The notes beneath the pieces were generated by a model that worked only from the letters and a program-made list of their open reading frames with translations, made no database searches and had not been told where the DNA came from. 64,000 nucleotides of DNA from Vibrio toranzoniae (lineage in GTDB: Bacteria; Pseudomonadota; Gammaproteobacteria; Enterobacterales; Vibrionaceae). Both the position numbers and the translations under genes were made by a program. Below, in pieces: positions 29,034 to 39,016 of this stretch. How positions within the stretch are numbered: position 1 is the stretch's first letter; each line of letters starts with the position of its first letter. The DNA lies in the NCBI RefSeq assembly GCF_024347655.1, contig NZ_AP025514.1, positions 62,001-126,000 on the forward strand, written 5' to 3'.

Positions 29034-29597
29034 CTACTTGATCGTCGCTCGATGTAAATACACGGTGACTGGACTAGTAGATGCAATAAGCTTGCCGCTT
29101 CTATGTGCTTGAATGGCAATGGTGTGTGTGCCTCGCTCTATGTCTTTGAGTTGCCAATTCGCTTGGGTCTGCGGGGCGCCATAGCGGCGTCCATCGAGCA
29201 TCAATTGCAACTGCTCTCCAATACCGAGTTTGCGGTTAAGATCTATCTGAACAGGGATTAAGCCGAGGTTGCTACGGATGGTTTGATCATGAACTGGATT
29301 TAGCATGGTGAGTGTTAATTGAGTTGGTGCCTCGCGTTCTGTAGTTTTTGGTTGAGTTTGAGCTGGCGTTGCCGTTTTAGTTGTAGATGAAGCTGCAGCG
29401 TCAACGGGGGTCGAGCTCTCAAATTTAGGTGCGGGCGCAGAAGCTTGTACGTCAGGTAAGTGCAGGGACTTGGCACTTTGACCGGTAGGAGTATCACTAA
29501 AGTGGAGTACACCATCTTCATCTACCCAAGTATATACCGTTTGAGCAGTGCATGAGAGTGCGACGGTTAACCCGATTAGGAACAGTATATTTTTCAT
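29034..29597 (-). CDS. DUF4124 domain periplasmic protein
   Basis: A 187-residue exported protein. It has a signal peptide (KNILFLIGLTVALSCTAQ), then the short DUF4124 motif (VYTWVDEDGVLHFSDTP, residues 20-37). A Pro/Ala/Thr-rich linker (about 50-95) leads to a beta-rich C-terminal domain (about 98-185). The DUF4124 motif is common in periplasmic proteins of gammaproteobacteria; function is unknown. It lies between glnA and ntrB on the same strand. The frame is open six codons upstream from a TTG; the ATG at 29597 gives a normal signal peptide. Confidence 0.85.
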   Translation of the reverse strand: MKNILFLIGLTVALSCTAQTVYTWVDEDGVLHFSDTPTGQSAKSLHLPDVQASAPAPKFESSTPVDAAASSTTKTATPAQTQPKTTEREAPTQLTLTMLNPVHDQTIRSNLGLIPVQIDLNRKLGIGEQLQLMLDGRRYGAPQTQANWQLKDIERGTHTIAIQAHRSGKLIASTSPVTVYLHRATIK

Positions 29598-29698
29598 ATG
29601 TTTAGACTCTTTCAACCGCAGGTGGTTTGATGTTGGGCGTTGATTTTATTGTTTTTGGTAGGAGGCATGTTACGAAGAAGAAGAGGAGGGGAGAATCG

Positions 29699-29736
29699 AA
29701 AAAAGGCCCGCCTGCGAGGCGAGCCTAATATTTTTT
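29699..29736 (-). terminator. Terminator of glnA
   Basis: On the minus strand AGGCTCGCC-TCGC-AGGCGGGCCT is a long, nearly perfect stem with T runs on the 3' side. It comes about 70 bases after the glnA stop, and the reverse side also carries T6, so it can work in both directions. A second stem, GCAGCGG / CCGCTGC, lies at 29755-29790. Confidence 0.88.
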
Positions 29737-29804
29737 AGTGGTTCTTACATGTTGCAGCGGATTTTACCTGTTAGGGTAAGGGCCGCTGCACTTCCAACTG
29801 AGGA

Positions 29805-31214
29805 TTAAACTGAGTAGTACAGTTCAAATTCAAGTGGGTGTGTCGCCATGTTCACGCGCTGTACATCGTCTGATTTCAGAGTGATGTATGAATCGATGAA
29901 GTCATCAGAGAATACGCCACCAGCGGTTAGGAACTCACGATCTTCGTTAAGCGCAGCTAGAGCTTCTTGTAGTGATTCTGCAACTGTTGGGATTTCAGCC
30001 GCTTCTTCTGCAGGAAGGTCGTATAGATCTTTATCCATCGCTTCGCCTGGGTGAATCTTGTTCTTAATGCCGTCAAGGCCAGCCATCAGCATTGCTGAGT
30101 AACATAGGTATGGGTTAGCTGCTGGGTCACCAAAACGTAGCTCAATACGGCGAGCTTTAGGGCTTGGTACTACTGGGATACGGATAGAAGCAGAACGGTT
30201 ACGTGCAGAGTAAGCAAGCATTACCGGTGCTTCGAAACCAGGTACAAGACGCTTGTACGAGTTCGTTGATGGGTTAGCAAATGCGTTGATTGCGCGAGCG
30301 TGCTTAATGATACCACCGATGTAGTAAAGTGCCATTTCAGATAGGCCGCCGTACTTATCACCAGCAAACAGGTTCACACCGTCTTTTGCTAGAGATTGGT
30401 GAACGTGCATACCAGAACCGTTGTCACCAACGAGTGGCTTAGGCATAAATGTCGCTGTTTTACCAAATGCGTGAGCAACGTTGTGTACCACGTACTTGTA
30501 GATTTGAGTTTCATCCGCTTTCGTTGTTAGCGTGTTGAAGCGAGTTGCGATTTCGTTTTGACCCGCAGTTGCTACTTCGTGGTGGTGAGCTTCAACGACT
30601 AGGCCCATCTCTTCCATTACTAGACACATTGCTGAACGGATGTCTTGAGATGAATCGACAGGAGCGACTGGGAAATAACCGCCTTTAACGCCAGGACGGT
30701 GACCTTTGTTACCGCCTTCGATGTCAGAACCTGTGTTCCAAGCTGCTTCTACGTCATCAATCTTGAAGAAAGAACCAGACATATCGTTTGAGAACTTAAC
30801 GTCGTCAAATAGGAAGAACTCTGGCTCTGGACCAACTAGAACTGTGTCTGCGATACCTGTAGAACGTAGGTACTCTTCAGAACGTTTAGCGATAGAGCGT
30901 GGGTCACGGTCGTAGCCTTGCATTGTTGCAGGCTCAAGAATGTCACAACGGATGTTTAGTGTTGCGTCTTCTGTGAATGGGTCCAGTACAGCAGAGGCTG
31001 CGTCTGGCATCATTACCATGTCAGATTCGTTAATGCCTTTCCAACCAGCTACTGAAGAGCCGTCAAACATTTTGCCTTCTTCGAAGAAGTCTGCATCAAC
31101 TTGGTGAGAAGGAATAGAGATGTGCTGCTCTTTACCTTTTGTATCAGTAAAACGTAAGTCGATAAATTTAACTTCGTTCTCTTGGATCAGGGATAGTACA
31201 TTTTCTACTGACAT
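29805..31214 (-). CDS. glnA: Glutamine synthetase type I
   Basis: GlnA makes glutamine from glutamate and ammonia with ATP. The 469-residue GSI-beta subunit has the beta-grasp signature [17 protein letters not shown], the ATP-binding [16 protein letters not shown], and the adenylylation-site region [14 protein letters not shown] whose tyrosine (near 398) is the target of GlnE. Length is exactly typical. It heads the nitrogen cluster and is preceded by a sigma-54 promoter and several NtrC sites. Confidence 0.98.
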   Translation of the reverse strand: MSVENVLSLIQENEVKFIDLRFTDTKGKEQHISIPSHQVDADFFEEGKMFDGSSVAGWKGINESDMVMMPDAASAVLDPFTEDATLNIRCDILEPATMQGYDRDPRSIAKRSEEYLRSTGIADTVLVGPEPEFFLFDDVKFSNDMSGSFFKIDDVEAAWNTGSDIEGGNKGHRPGVKGGYFPVAPVDSSQDIRSAMCLVMEEMGLVVEAHHHEVATAGQNEIATRFNTLTTKADETQIYKYVVHNVAHAFGKTATFMPKPLVGDNGSGMHVHQSLAKDGVNLFAGDKYGGLSEMALYYIGGIIKHARAINAFANPSTNSYKRLVPGFEAPVMLAYSARNRSASIRIPVVPSPKARRIELRFGDPAANPYLCYSAMLMAGLDGIKNKIHPGEAMDKDLYDLPAEEAAEIPTVAESLQEALAALNEDREFLTAGGVFSDDFIDSYITLKSDDVQRVNMATHPLEFELYYSV

Positions 31215-31319
31215 CTTGGATAACCTCCAGTGTTATTAATTCGGTATTAGCTCGATTCGGTTGAAACTAGCATTGATTAATGTCTATTAAGTGCATTAAT
31301 CGATGCTGATTTATCTAAA

Positions 31320-31334
31320 GCCAAAAACGTGCCA
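31320..31334 (-). promoter_or_regulatory. Sigma-54 promoter of glnA
   Basis: On the minus strand the word TGGCACGTTTTTGGC matches the -24/-12 consensus TGGCAC-N5-TTGC: GG and GC are 12 bases apart, and only one -12 base differs. Transcription would start near 31308, giving a leader of about 95 bases before glnA. Confidence 0.85.
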
Positions 31335-31396
31335 AAAAAATTATTCCATTAATTTCAACGGTTTACTTGTTTATCTGTGTTGTTCACTTTGGTTTT

Positions 31397-31463
31397 TGCA
31401 CCAAAATGATCCTTCATTGCACCCTATTGGTGCGAACGTTTGCCTGTGCACCAATATATGACA
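31397..31463 (-). promoter_or_regulatory. Array of NtrC-binding sites upstream of glnA
   Basis: Three NtrC-like words follow one another: TGCACCAAAATGATC (31397-31411, half site), TGCACCCTATTGGTGCG (31418-31434, strong palindrome) and TGCACCAATATATGACA (31447-31463, half site). They lie about 90-150 bases upstream of the sigma-54 start point, the usual enhancer distance, spaced roughly 21 and 29 bases apart. Confidence 0.85.
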
Positions 31464-31776
31464 TATGAGAGCACCATTCAGCAATGAATTGCTTAAGTTG
31501 TCAATCCACTTTTGTGGTTTTGCCAGAGATTTAGCTCGCAGCTCACGTGCGATGTTTTTTTAGAGCTCTGCGAATTTAGCTGTACAGCACCGTACTGGCT
31601 CAAAGTTAGCGGATATGAATCGCTAACAAAGAAAAAAGCTTTGGTTCAGATCACATATTTCTAGGTTTTTGTCTAGAATCTGGTATATTATTGACCGTTT
31701 TTTAAATCAAGCTAGCGGTTATTATCCAAACTTTTGAGATAACTGACGGCTACTTTTATGAGTGAATCGAGAATCC

Positions 31777-33609
31777 ATGTCTACTCCACAGATTGATAAG
31801 TTAAGAAATATCGCGATCATCGCGCACGTTGACCACGGTAAAACGACTTTGGTTGATAAACTGCTACAACAGTCAGGCACTCTTGAGTCTCGTGGTGAAG
31901 CTGAAGAGCGTGTCATGGATTCGAATGACATCGAAAAAGAGCGTGGCATTACCATTCTTGCTAAAAACACAGCAATTAACTGGAATGATTACCGCATCAA
32001 CATCGTAGATACTCCGGGACACGCGGACTTCGGTGGTGAAGTTGAGCGTATCATGTCTATGGTTGATTCTGTTCTGCTTATCGTTGACGCAGTTGATGGC
32101 CCAATGCCTCAAACTCGTTTCGTAACGCAAAAAGCATTCGCACACGGCCTTAAGCCAATCGTTGTAATCAACAAGATTGACCGCCCAGGTGCTCGTCCTG
32201 ATTGGGTTATGGATCAAGTGTTCGACCTTTTCGACAACCTAGGTGCTACTGATGAGCAGCTGGACTTCACCGTTGTTTACGCTTCAGCTCTAAACGGCTG
32301 GGCAACAATGGAAGAAGGCGAAGTTGGTACAGACATGGAACCATTGTTCCAAGCAGTTGTTGATACAGTAGATGCGCCTGCCGTTGACCTTGACGGTTCT
32401 CTACAGATGCAAATTTCGCAACTTGATTACAGCGCTTACGTCGGTGTTATCGGTGTTGCTCGTGTTACACGTGGTTCTGTTAAGCCAAACCAACAAGTAA
32501 CTATCGTTGGTTCTGACGGTAAGAAACGTAACGGTAAAGTCGGTACGGTTCTAGGTTACCTAGGCCTTGACCGTCACGAAGTTGAACAAGCGAATGCTGG
32601 TGACATCATTGCGATTACTGGTCTTGGTGAGCTGAAAATTTCAGACACTATCTGTGACGTAAACAATGTTGAAGCGATGGAAGCTCTGTCTGTTGATGAA
32701 CCAACAGTAACAATGACGTTCCAAGTAAACACTTCTCCGTTCGCGGGTAAAGAAGGTAAGTTTGTTACTTCACGTAACATCCTTGAGCGTCTAGAAAAAG
32801 AACTCGTACACAACGTTGCACTGCGTGTTGAAGAAACTGACAGTCCAGACCGTTTCCGTGTATCAGGTCGTGGTGAACTTCACCTATCTATCCTGATCGA
32901 AAACATGCGTCGTGAAGGTTTTGAGCTAGCAGTATCTCGTCCAGAAGTAATCATTAAAGAAGAAAATGGCCAGAAAATGGAACCGTTTGAAACGGTGACT
33001 ATCGATGTACTTGAAGAGCACCAAGGTGCAATCATGGAAAGCATCGGTCTGCGTAAAGGTGAGCTAACGGATATGGCTCCAGATGGTAAAGGCCGTGTTC
33101 GCATGGACTTCATGATGCCTTCTCGTGGTCTTATCGGTTTCCAAACTGAATTTCTAACAATGACGTCTGGTTCTGGTCTTATCTACCACTCATACGATCA
33201 CTACGGCCCTTACAAAGGCGGTATCATTGGTCAGCGTAATAACGGTGTTCTTATCTCGAACGCAACGGGTAAAGCTCTGACTTACGCACTATTCTTCCTT
33301 CAAGCTCGTGGTCGTCTATTCACAGAGCACGCGGATGAAGTTTATGAAGGTCAAGTCATCGGTATTCACAACCGTTCAAACGACCTGACAGTAAACTGTC
33401 TGAAAGGTAAGCAACTAACGAACGTTCGTGCATCTGGTACTGATGAAGCACAAGTTCTTTCTCCACCGATCAAGCACACTCTAGAGCAAGCTCTTGAGTT
33501 TATCGATGAAGATGAGCTAGTAGAAGTAACGCCGCTAAACGTACGTATCCGTAAGAAGCTTCTTACTGAAAACGAACGTAAGCGCGCTTCTCGCCCTGCT
33601 AAAGACTAA
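31777..33609 (+). CDS. typA: Ribosome-associated translational GTPase TypA/BipA
   Basis: A 610-residue EF-G-like GTPase needed at low temperature and under stress, also linked to 50S assembly. G motifs: AHVDHGKTT (G1), DTPGHADF (G3), NKIDRP (G4). Domains II, III and V and the BipA-specific C-terminal domain follow. The frame begins with GTG at 31762, but ATG at 31777 gives the [15 protein letters not shown] start of Vibrio homologues and is preferred. It is divergent from glnA, as in E. coli. Confidence 0.97.
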   Translation: MSTPQIDKLRNIAIIAHVDHGKTTLVDKLLQQSGTLESRGEAEERVMDSNDIEKERGITILAKNTAINWNDYRINIVDTPGHADFGGEVERIMSMVDSVLLIVDAVDGPMPQTRFVTQKAFAHGLKPIVVINKIDRPGARPDWVMDQVFDLFDNLGATDEQLDFTVVYASALNGWATMEEGEVGTDMEPLFQAVVDTVDAPAVDLDGSLQMQISQLDYSAYVGVIGVARVTRGSVKPNQQVTIVGSDGKKRNGKVGTVLGYLGLDRHEVEQANAGDIIAITGLGELKISDTICDVNNVEAMEALSVDEPTVTMTFQVNTSPFAGKEGKFVTSRNILERLEKELVHNVALRVEETDSPDRFRVSGRGELHLSILIENMRREGFELAVSRPEVIIKEENGQKMEPFETVTIDVLEEHQGAIMESIGLRKGELTDMAPDGKGRVRMDFMMPSRGLIGFQTEFLTMTSGSGLIYHSYDHYGPYKGGIIGQRNNGVLISNATGKALTYALFFLQARGRLFTEHADEVYEGQVIGIHNRSNDLTVNCLKGKQLTNVRASGTDEAQVLSPPIKHTLEQALEFIDEDELVEVTPLNVRIRKKLLTENERKRASRPAKD

Positions 33610-33657
33610 TTGTTTGCAGGTGAGTTAGTTTAGAGCTAACTATACGTTTTAGTTAAG

Positions 33658-33698
33658 AAAGCCCCGAGTAGCGACTATGCTGCTCGGGGCTTTTGTTT
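33658..33698 (+). terminator. Terminator of typA
   Basis: GCCCCGAG and CTCGGGGC (33661-33668, 33683-33690) form an 8-bp stem, or longer with flanking bases, followed by TTTTGTTTTG. Confidence 0.88.
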
Positions 33699-33728
33699 TG
33701 TGTGGCATTAAGATAGATACGGGTAAAC

Positions 33729-33818
33729 GAGATGCGAGATACGAAGAGCGCGTTCCATATCACTCACCGAATCGTCATTCCTGAATCGAGGGACGAGATA
33801 TCTGGAATCTAGCTTTTG
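33729..33818. repeat. REP-like degenerate palindromic element at a gene end
   Basis: The segment 33772-33812 has the frame ATCGTCATTCC ... GGAATCTAG, similar to dispersed palindromic extragenic repeats with the pattern CGTCATTCC ... GGAATCTAG. Next to it, at 33729-33750, are short direct repeats GAGATGC/GAGATACGAAGAGCG that I have seen in Vibrio intergenic DNA. The element's CTAG supplies the stop codon of the gene on the minus strand. It is degenerate, so copy number elsewhere in the genome decides the call. Confidence 0.45.
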
Positions 33819-34339
33819 ATTCCCAGGTGACTTTCAACGAATTGCACTCGCTCTGTTACCGACATAAATGGTACTTCAACCACCGCATAACCTAGTTCTT
33901 GATAAACGTTGACTAACGTATGATGAATCTCTAATGCTTCTTCAAAGGGATAAGGACGCACGTCATCTTGCACATAAATAGAGGCTTCTGGTCGACAGAA
34001 CAAGACTTGGGAGTGATAGCCTTTGCTGGCTTCTCGGTAAATCTCATTAATCTCAAGGTTAGCCTGAGTTAGGTAACCACAAATGTCTGGGATCGCGCGA
34101 TCGAGAAACGTAATCTGATGTTGATTAGCTTGTTCCTTCTGTTCACGCATCACAGTTAAACACAGGCGAGCAAATCCCGGTAAGTCTAGCCAAGGCAGGA
34201 CCCCACCTTCAAGCTGGCTTTGCTGTTCAATTAACTGGCGAGAGGATTCAGAAAAGATAGGGTAACCTTCGTCACCTAAGGCATTAACTAAGGTCGTTTT
34301 TCCGGCTCCGGGACCGCCAGTGATAATGATTGGCTTCAT
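33809..34339 (-). CDS. Small P-loop AAA-type ATPase (AAA_28)
   Basis: A 176-residue ATP-binding protein. A Walker A motif GGPGAGKTT lies at residues 7-15, a Walker B-like FLDRAIPD near 85, and an arginine-rich C-terminal half. This fits the AAA_28 group of small P-loop proteins with kinase-like folds. Function is unknown. The frame extends 25 codons upstream, but the ATG at 34339 gives the standard start right before the P-loop (MKPIIITGGPG). Its stop codon is formed by a REP-like repeat. Confidence 0.82.
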   Translation of the reverse strand: MKPIIITGGPGAGKTTLVNALGDEGYPIFSESSRQLIEQQSQLEGGVLPWLDLPGFARLCLTVMREQKEQANQHQITFLDRAIPDICGYLTQANLEINEIYREASKGYHSQVLFCRPEASIYVQDDVRPYPFEEALEIHHTLVNVYQELGYAVVEVPFMSVTERVQFVESHLGIKS

Positions 34340-34535
34340 GTGGGTTCTTATTGGTTTGCTGTTATTGAGACGATTTATTTTTATCGCGTAGGCGATGCCT
34401 TTTTTTCTCGGCACGCTTCATAGTTCAGTAATAAGCGGATTGGCACCCAGTCAGCGTGAAAATAGAGAGGACTATAACGATTAAATAAGGCATCCTAGTT
34501 TCCTATAGTTAAATAACGGAATAATAATTAGGACT

Positions 34536-35477
34536 ATGAACGAGTTACAAGAGGGTTACAAGTTGAAGATAAAAAACGCAATCACTGGAAGTATCCAGTT
34601 TTCCCGCTATCTTCTCACGCGGATGACACACGATAGAGTGAACGTAAATGCGGGCTACTTGGCTTACATTACTTTACTCTCGATTGTACCGATGCTGACG
34701 GTTTTGCTCTCTACCTTGTCTTCGTTTTCAGTTTTTTCCGATGTCGGTCTGGTGATTCAAAACTTCATTATTACCAACTTTGTGCCTGCGTCAGGTGATG
34801 CGGTAAACGGTGCCTTGCTTGAGTTTGTCGCCAATACGGGCAAGATGACGGCGGTGGGCAGTGTGTTTTTGTTTATCGCAGCCTTGATGCTGATTTCCAA
34901 TATAGATAAGAACCTGAACTACATTTGGCGTGTGACCGAAAAGCGACGTGCGGTGTTGTCTTTTTCTATGTATTGGATGGTATTAACGCTTGGACCTATT
35001 TTGGTAGGAGCGAGCATTGCAGTCACTTCTTATGTGACTTCCTTAAGTTTGTTGCAACATGACATTGTGTCTGACGCATTTAACACGGTCATTCGAAAGC
35101 TTCCTTTGATCATTTCCTTCTTGGCTTTCTTCGGTTTGTATCTGCTAGTGCCAAATAAAAAGGTACGCTTTTCTCATGCGGCTGTTGGTTCTCTCGTTGC
35201 GGCTCTGTTGTTCGAATTCAGCAAGAAAGGCTTTGCGGCTTACATTACTCAGTTTCCGTCTTACCAGTTGATTTACGGTGCGCTAGCGGCGATTCCGATT
35301 CTCTTTGTTTGGATTTATTTGTGTTGGCTTATCGTGTTAGTCGGGGCTGAAGTGACCGCTGCGCTTGGTGAGCACGAACAGTGGAGTGGTTCGCAAGAAG
35401 TGGTACACTCGTCAGATAAAGACAAAATCACAGAGCAAGGAAACAATAGTGATAGCACTGATCCAGAGAGTAAGTGA
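34536..35477 (+). CDS. YihY/BrkB family inner-membrane protein
   Basis: A 313-residue integral membrane protein with six predicted helices (first near residues 45-65, [18 protein letters not shown]). It belongs to the YihY/virulence-factor BrkB family; the old name RNase BN for the E. coli protein is wrong. The signature [15 protein letters not shown] segment ([12 protein letters not shown]) is present. TAGGA precedes the ATG. The function is not established. The dtd start lies inside its last 29 bases, so the two genes are coupled. Confidence 0.9.
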   Translation: MNELQEGYKLKIKNAITGSIQFSRYLLTRMTHDRVNVNAGYLAYITLLSIVPMLTVLLSTLSSFSVFSDVGLVIQNFIITNFVPASGDAVNGALLEFVANTGKMTAVGSVFLFIAALMLISNIDKNLNYIWRVTEKRRAVLSFSMYWMVLTLGPILVGASIAVTSYVTSLSLLQHDIVSDAFNTVIRKLPLIISFLAFFGLYLLVPNKKVRFSHAAVGSLVAALLFEFSKKGFAAYITQFPSYQLIYGALAAIPILFVWIYLCWLIVLVGAEVTAALGEHEQWSGSQEVVHSSDKDKITEQGNNSDSTDPESK

Positions 35478-35883
35478 CGCTGCCGTCCGTGTTGATGGCG
35501 AAGTCGTTGGCGAGATAGAGCAAGGTTTGTTGGTGCTGTTAGGCGTAGAAAAAGGTGACGACGAAGCCAAAGCGAAGCGTTTGATGGAACGAGTGACCAC
35601 TTATCGTGTCTTTGAAGATGAAAACGGAAAAATGAACCTCAACGTAAAGCAAGTTGAAGGTAAAGTGTTGGTGGTTTCTCAATTTACACTACCAGCCGAT
35701 ACTAAGAAGGGAACTCGAGCGGGTTTCTCTCGTGGTGCCCACCCTGAAGATGCAGAGCGTCTTTACGATTTTTTTTCTGACCAATGTGAATCAGTATTGC
35801 CAACGGAACGTGGCCGATTCGCAGCCGACATGAAAGTGTCGTTGGTTAATGATGGTCCAGTGACATTCTGGCTACAGGTTTAA
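35449..35883 (+). CDS. dtd: D-aminoacyl-tRNA deacylase
   Basis: Dtd removes D-amino acids (and glycine from tRNA-Ala) from charged tRNA. The 144-residue protein has [14 protein letters not shown] and the C-terminal cis-Pro loop [11 protein letters not shown] that reads chirality. The frame is open 28 codons upstream, within yihY. GTG at 35449, with AAGGA eight bases before, starts the protein as [17 protein letters not shown], like E. coli MIALIQRV. Overlap with yihY and the following yiiD-type gene repeat the E. coli order yihY-dtd-yiiD. Confidence 0.96.
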   Translation: MIALIQRVSDAAVRVDGEVVGEIEQGLLVLLGVEKGDDEAKAKRLMERVTTYRVFEDENGKMNLNVKQVEGKVLVVSQFTLPADTKKGTRAGFSRGAHPEDAERLYDFFSDQCESVLPTERGRFAADMKVSLVNDGPVTFWLQV

Positions 35884-35899
35884 GCTTAAAGGAATAAGC

Positions 35900-36835
35900 A
35901 TGTTTAAACTCATAACTCCAACCACCGAAAATCAACTGAATAAGTATTACCATTTTCGATGGCAGATGCTGCGTGAGCCTTGGCGTATGCCCGTTGGCTC
36001 AGAGCGTGATGAATACGATCCTATGAGTCATCATCGTGTGATTGTGGATGGTCGAGGTCGTCCAATGGCGATTGGTCGCCTATATATTACCTCCGATCTA
36101 GAAGGTCAAATCCGCTACATGGCGGTGAAGAAATCTCGCCAAAGTAAAGGCATGGGCTCACTTATCTTGGTTGCGTTAGAGTCGCTGGCCCGTCAAGAGG
36201 GGGCCAAGCGCTTGGTGTGTAATGCTCGTGAAGATGCGATCTCATTCTATGAAAAGAATGAATTTGAATGTCGCGGTGAGATTAGTGACCAACGTGGCCC
36301 CGTTCGTCATCAACAGATGGTTAAGCACCTTGACCCTATGGCTGACGTGCTTCGCAAACCAGAATGGTGTAATGAACTGCAGCAGCGTTGGGAGCATCAA
36401 ATTCCAATCAGTGACAAAATGGGCATCAAGATCAACCAGTATACTGGCTATCAGTTTGAGTGTAGTGCTCAGTTGAACCCCAACCTCAATCCTCACAACA
36501 CTATGTTTGCAGGTTCGGCCTTTACCTTAGCGACCTTAACGGGCTGGGGAATGACTTGGTTACTGATGAAAGAGCGAGGCCTTAGTGGTGATATTGTGCT
36601 GGCAGACAGTAATATTCGTTACCGTCACCCAGTCGAGCAAAATCCGGTTGCGGCGACATCTCTAGATGGAATAAGTGGTGATTTGGATCGTCTCGCTTCA
36701 GGCAGGAAGGCTCGTATTATTATTCACGTGACGATTCGCAGTGGCGATGTGGAAGCGGTGGAGTTTACGGGAACCTATATGCTGATTCCTGACTACAAGG
36801 AAATCCTATCGACTGATAACAAGGTGAGTGAATAA
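35900..36835 (+). CDS. YiiD-family GNAT / hotdog two-domain protein
   Basis: A 311-residue fusion: a GNAT domain (about residues 1-145, with KSRQSKGMGSLIL as the acetyl-CoA loop) and a hotdog thioesterase-like domain (about 160-305, containing NPHNTMFAGSAFTLATLTGWGM). This matches E. coli YiiD. As I recall, YiiD has been shown to act as a malonyl-ACP decarboxylase that can start fatty-acid synthesis; here that is inferred from likeness. It is 16 bases after dtd and ends at a terminator that runs into the opposite gene. Confidence 0.88.
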   Translation: MFKLITPTTENQLNKYYHFRWQMLREPWRMPVGSERDEYDPMSHHRVIVDGRGRPMAIGRLYITSDLEGQIRYMAVKKSRQSKGMGSLILVALESLARQEGAKRLVCNAREDAISFYEKNEFECRGEISDQRGPVRHQQMVKHLDPMADVLRKPEWCNELQQRWEHQIPISDKMGIKINQYTGYQFECSAQLNPNLNPHNTMFAGSAFTLATLTGWGMTWLLMKERGLSGDIVLADSNIRYRHPVEQNPVAATSLDGISGDLDRLASGRKARIIIHVTIRSGDVEAVEFTGTYMLIPDYKEILSTDNKVSE

Positions 36836-36891
36836 CGTAGCTATTCCTTGATGAACGCTTGCTTGATTGTAGATTGGGTTATTGATTGAAG

Positions 36892-36920
36892 GCGCTACTC
36901 CTGCGGAGTCGCGCTTTTTT
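36892..36920 (+). terminator. Terminator of the yiiD operon, inside the 3' end of the convergent gene
   Basis: GCGCTACTCC-TGC-GGAGTCGCGC (one mismatch) followed by six T. Most of the hairpin overlaps the last codons and stop codon of the AsmA-like gene on the minus strand. Confidence 0.88.
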
Positions 36921-38865
36921 GTTGGCAGTCATTTATCTCTGAATATTCAGCTTGGTCGAGCTTTCCTGAGATTTGATGGCATTGGTCAGACAGAGTAATG
37001 GATAGCGTATGTCGCTCAGTTTTAAGCAAGTCGAGCTCTCCCTTTACCTCACCATTTAACGTTTGAACCCTTTGCGTACCTTTCTCGGCTGCGGATGCAC
37101 CAATAATGTGCACTGGTTCAAGTGTGAAGCGTCCACGGTCAAAATTCGCATTGAATTCTGGGATTTCAAACACGTTATCAGTCGATGCCTCAGAAAGCGT
37201 ATCGTTAAAGGTCATCACCCCTTGGCGAACGCTACCGGTGAGTTGGCCAGTGGTTGAGTAGCCAAGCATTAATGAATCACCATATAAACCCGCGGCTTGA
37301 AGTTCGAACTCCCCGTAGCCTGTTGCATCGAGTGGTAACTCCAATGGTTGTAACATTAATGATATCGGTAATCCATCAGCCGAGATATCGACACTCCACG
37401 GTTTGCTGATTTGATTGAAGTCTAAGGTGGCGTCCGCTTCAATATAACCATGTTTCAATGGCATAAACAGGCGTGTTAACGTCCACTTTCCTTGTTTACT
37501 ATTCATCTCAATCACAGGCTGAGCACTGAGAATGTTTTGATAGCTGGCATCGTTGGCGCTTGCCAATAACTCTCCTTGCCACAAGCCTAGCTTTCTATCT
37601 TGCAACAGTTGAACTTGATGCCCTTCTACATGCAGCCCTGATATCTGCCAGTAAGGTTTTTCTGCGAGCTGGATGAGTTGGCTGCGTTCTATGTTAAGTC
37701 GGTTAATTTCGACGTTCTGGAGTTGTCTCAGCCATGGTATTAGGCGTGCGGCTGGTAGGTGATTATCTTGGCTTTCGGTAAGCCACTTGATGCCTTGCAG
37801 GTCGAGCTGTGCTAAATCAATGGCATCAGGCGTCACCTTGCCATTGAGCTGAACACTGCCTTGAAGAAACTGAGTATAGAAGTCTTCAATCAGAATTCGG
37901 TTGGGCTCTAGGTTGAGCTTAAGGCTTGGGTCGATGAATTGGTCATTGTCTAAGGTGACGCCTTCAGCTTGTAGAGAAAAAATGGCGTTCTGTTGTTGCC
38001 ACAATTCAAAAGGCAACTGTATGTTTTCTAATGAGGCGTCAAAGGATGCGAGGTGCCCGTCTGCCCATTCTAGGTCACTACGCAAAATATCTAAGCTGTT
38101 GATGTGATTGATCTGGATACCTGTCATATCCCATTGTTTGTTCAATAGGCTTTGGGTCTGTTTTTGGTTGAGTCGTAAACCATCGATCGTCACGTTCACC
38201 AAAGACCAGTCACGTTGATATTGTTCTGCTTGACCGGAAACCTTAGCGCCACGCCAGTCAAATGAAGCGCCATAAAGAGTGCTGTCACTCGGCTTTAGTT
38301 CGAGGTCAATCAACAGGTTATCGAATGCTTCGTCTTGCCAATACAGTTGCGTGGTTGAGAGTTGGGTTTTGCCATAAGGTAATAATGAGTTGTGCCCGTC
38401 CCATATGGGATCGGAGATCTGAAGATCAATGCCTCGCGCATTAAAGTCTGGGGTCGAGAAATCTAGATTATTGATGGCCAACTGGTGAAGCTTGAGGTTT
38501 GGCTGCGTAAGTACTGATGTGAGGTTTTTTAAATCATCAACTTCTAACTGCAGACCGCTGATCAACACTGAATCCAAGACCAGTTTGGCTTGAACTATAG
38601 AGCTAGGGCTAAACCACATACTGACTTTGTCGATGTACAAAGGCGACTTTTTTTCAGGTCGATTTTGGGTAATACCCATCAAAGTGATGTGATAAGGCGC
38701 CTGATACTCAACATCTTCAATGAGTAGAGGTTGTTCAAGCGTATGTTTTATAAAAAAATTAGCAACATCAGCACGGTATTGAGTCTGCAGGCTTAATAAC
38801 AACGCAGCGATAACCGCAACGGCGATAGCCAGCACAATACCGAATACCATGAATACCTTTTTCAT
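36895..38865 (-). CDS. AsmA-family envelope protein
   Basis: A 656-residue protein with an N-terminal membrane anchor (about residues 7-27, FGIVLAIAVAVIAALLLSL) and a long periplasmic beta-rich part. The start (VFMVFGIVLAIAVAVIAAL, then LEQPLLIEDVEYQAPYHITLMG) and the terminal repeat-type segment (IEADATLDFNQISKPWSVDI) fit the AsmA/TamB-like superfamily, close to E. coli YicH. Such proteins are thought to form bridges that carry phospholipids to the outer membrane. The exact subfamily is not certain. The last codons overlap the opposite terminator. Confidence 0.78.
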   Translation of the reverse strand: MKKVFMVFGIVLAIAVAVIAALLLSLQTQYRADVANFFIKHTLEQPLLIEDVEYQAPYHITLMGITQNRPEKKSPLYIDKVSMWFSPSSIVQAKLVLDSVLISGLQLEVDDLKNLTSVLTQPNLKLHQLAINNLDFSTPDFNARGIDLQISDPIWDGHNSLLPYGKTQLSTTQLYWQDEAFDNLLIDLELKPSDSTLYGASFDWRGAKVSGQAEQYQRDWSLVNVTIDGLRLNQKQTQSLLNKQWDMTGIQINHINSLDILRSDLEWADGHLASFDASLENIQLPFELWQQQNAIFSLQAEGVTLDNDQFIDPSLKLNLEPNRILIEDFYTQFLQGSVQLNGKVTPDAIDLAQLDLQGIKWLTESQDNHLPAARLIPWLRQLQNVEINRLNIERSQLIQLAEKPYWQISGLHVEGHQVQLLQDRKLGLWQGELLASANDASYQNILSAQPVIEMNSKQGKWTLTRLFMPLKHGYIEADATLDFNQISKPWSVDISADGLPISLMLQPLELPLDATGYGEFELQAAGLYGDSLMLGYSTTGQLTGSVRQGVMTFNDTLSEASTDNVFEIPEFNANFDRGRFTLEPVHIIGASAAEKGTQRVQTLNGEVKGELDLLKTERHTLSITLSDQCHQISGKLDQAEYSEINDCQQKSATPQE

Positions 38866-38930
38866 TCCCTGAAAGCCTTAAATTTCAATAGTCTCAAACA
38901 GAGTGGAACAAAAAGGGATAAGCATCAACA

Positions 38931-38955
38931 AAAAAGCCCCTCAAAAGAGGGGCTT
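38931..38955 (-). terminator. Terminator of pckA
   Basis: On the minus strand GCCCCTC-TTTT-GAGGGGC followed by six T, about 60 bases after the pckA stop. Confidence 0.88.
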
Positions 38956-39016
38956 GCTACAAAATATCATTGTAAATGGGCGTTCGTTTTGGACTTAGCC
39001 CGAGCAGATAGGTGGG

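Larger units (their letters stand above)
31215..31776. other. Shared regulatory gap between glnA and typA
   Basis: This divergent 562-base region has no gene that I can support. Its glnA-side half holds the sigma-54 promoter and an NtrC-site array, listed separately. The typA-side half (31470-31776) is A+T-rich before typA and shows TATATT at 31684-31689 as a possible -10 box, and the word AGATCACAT at 31648, half of a CRP-like site. No other element is clear. Confidence 0.6.
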
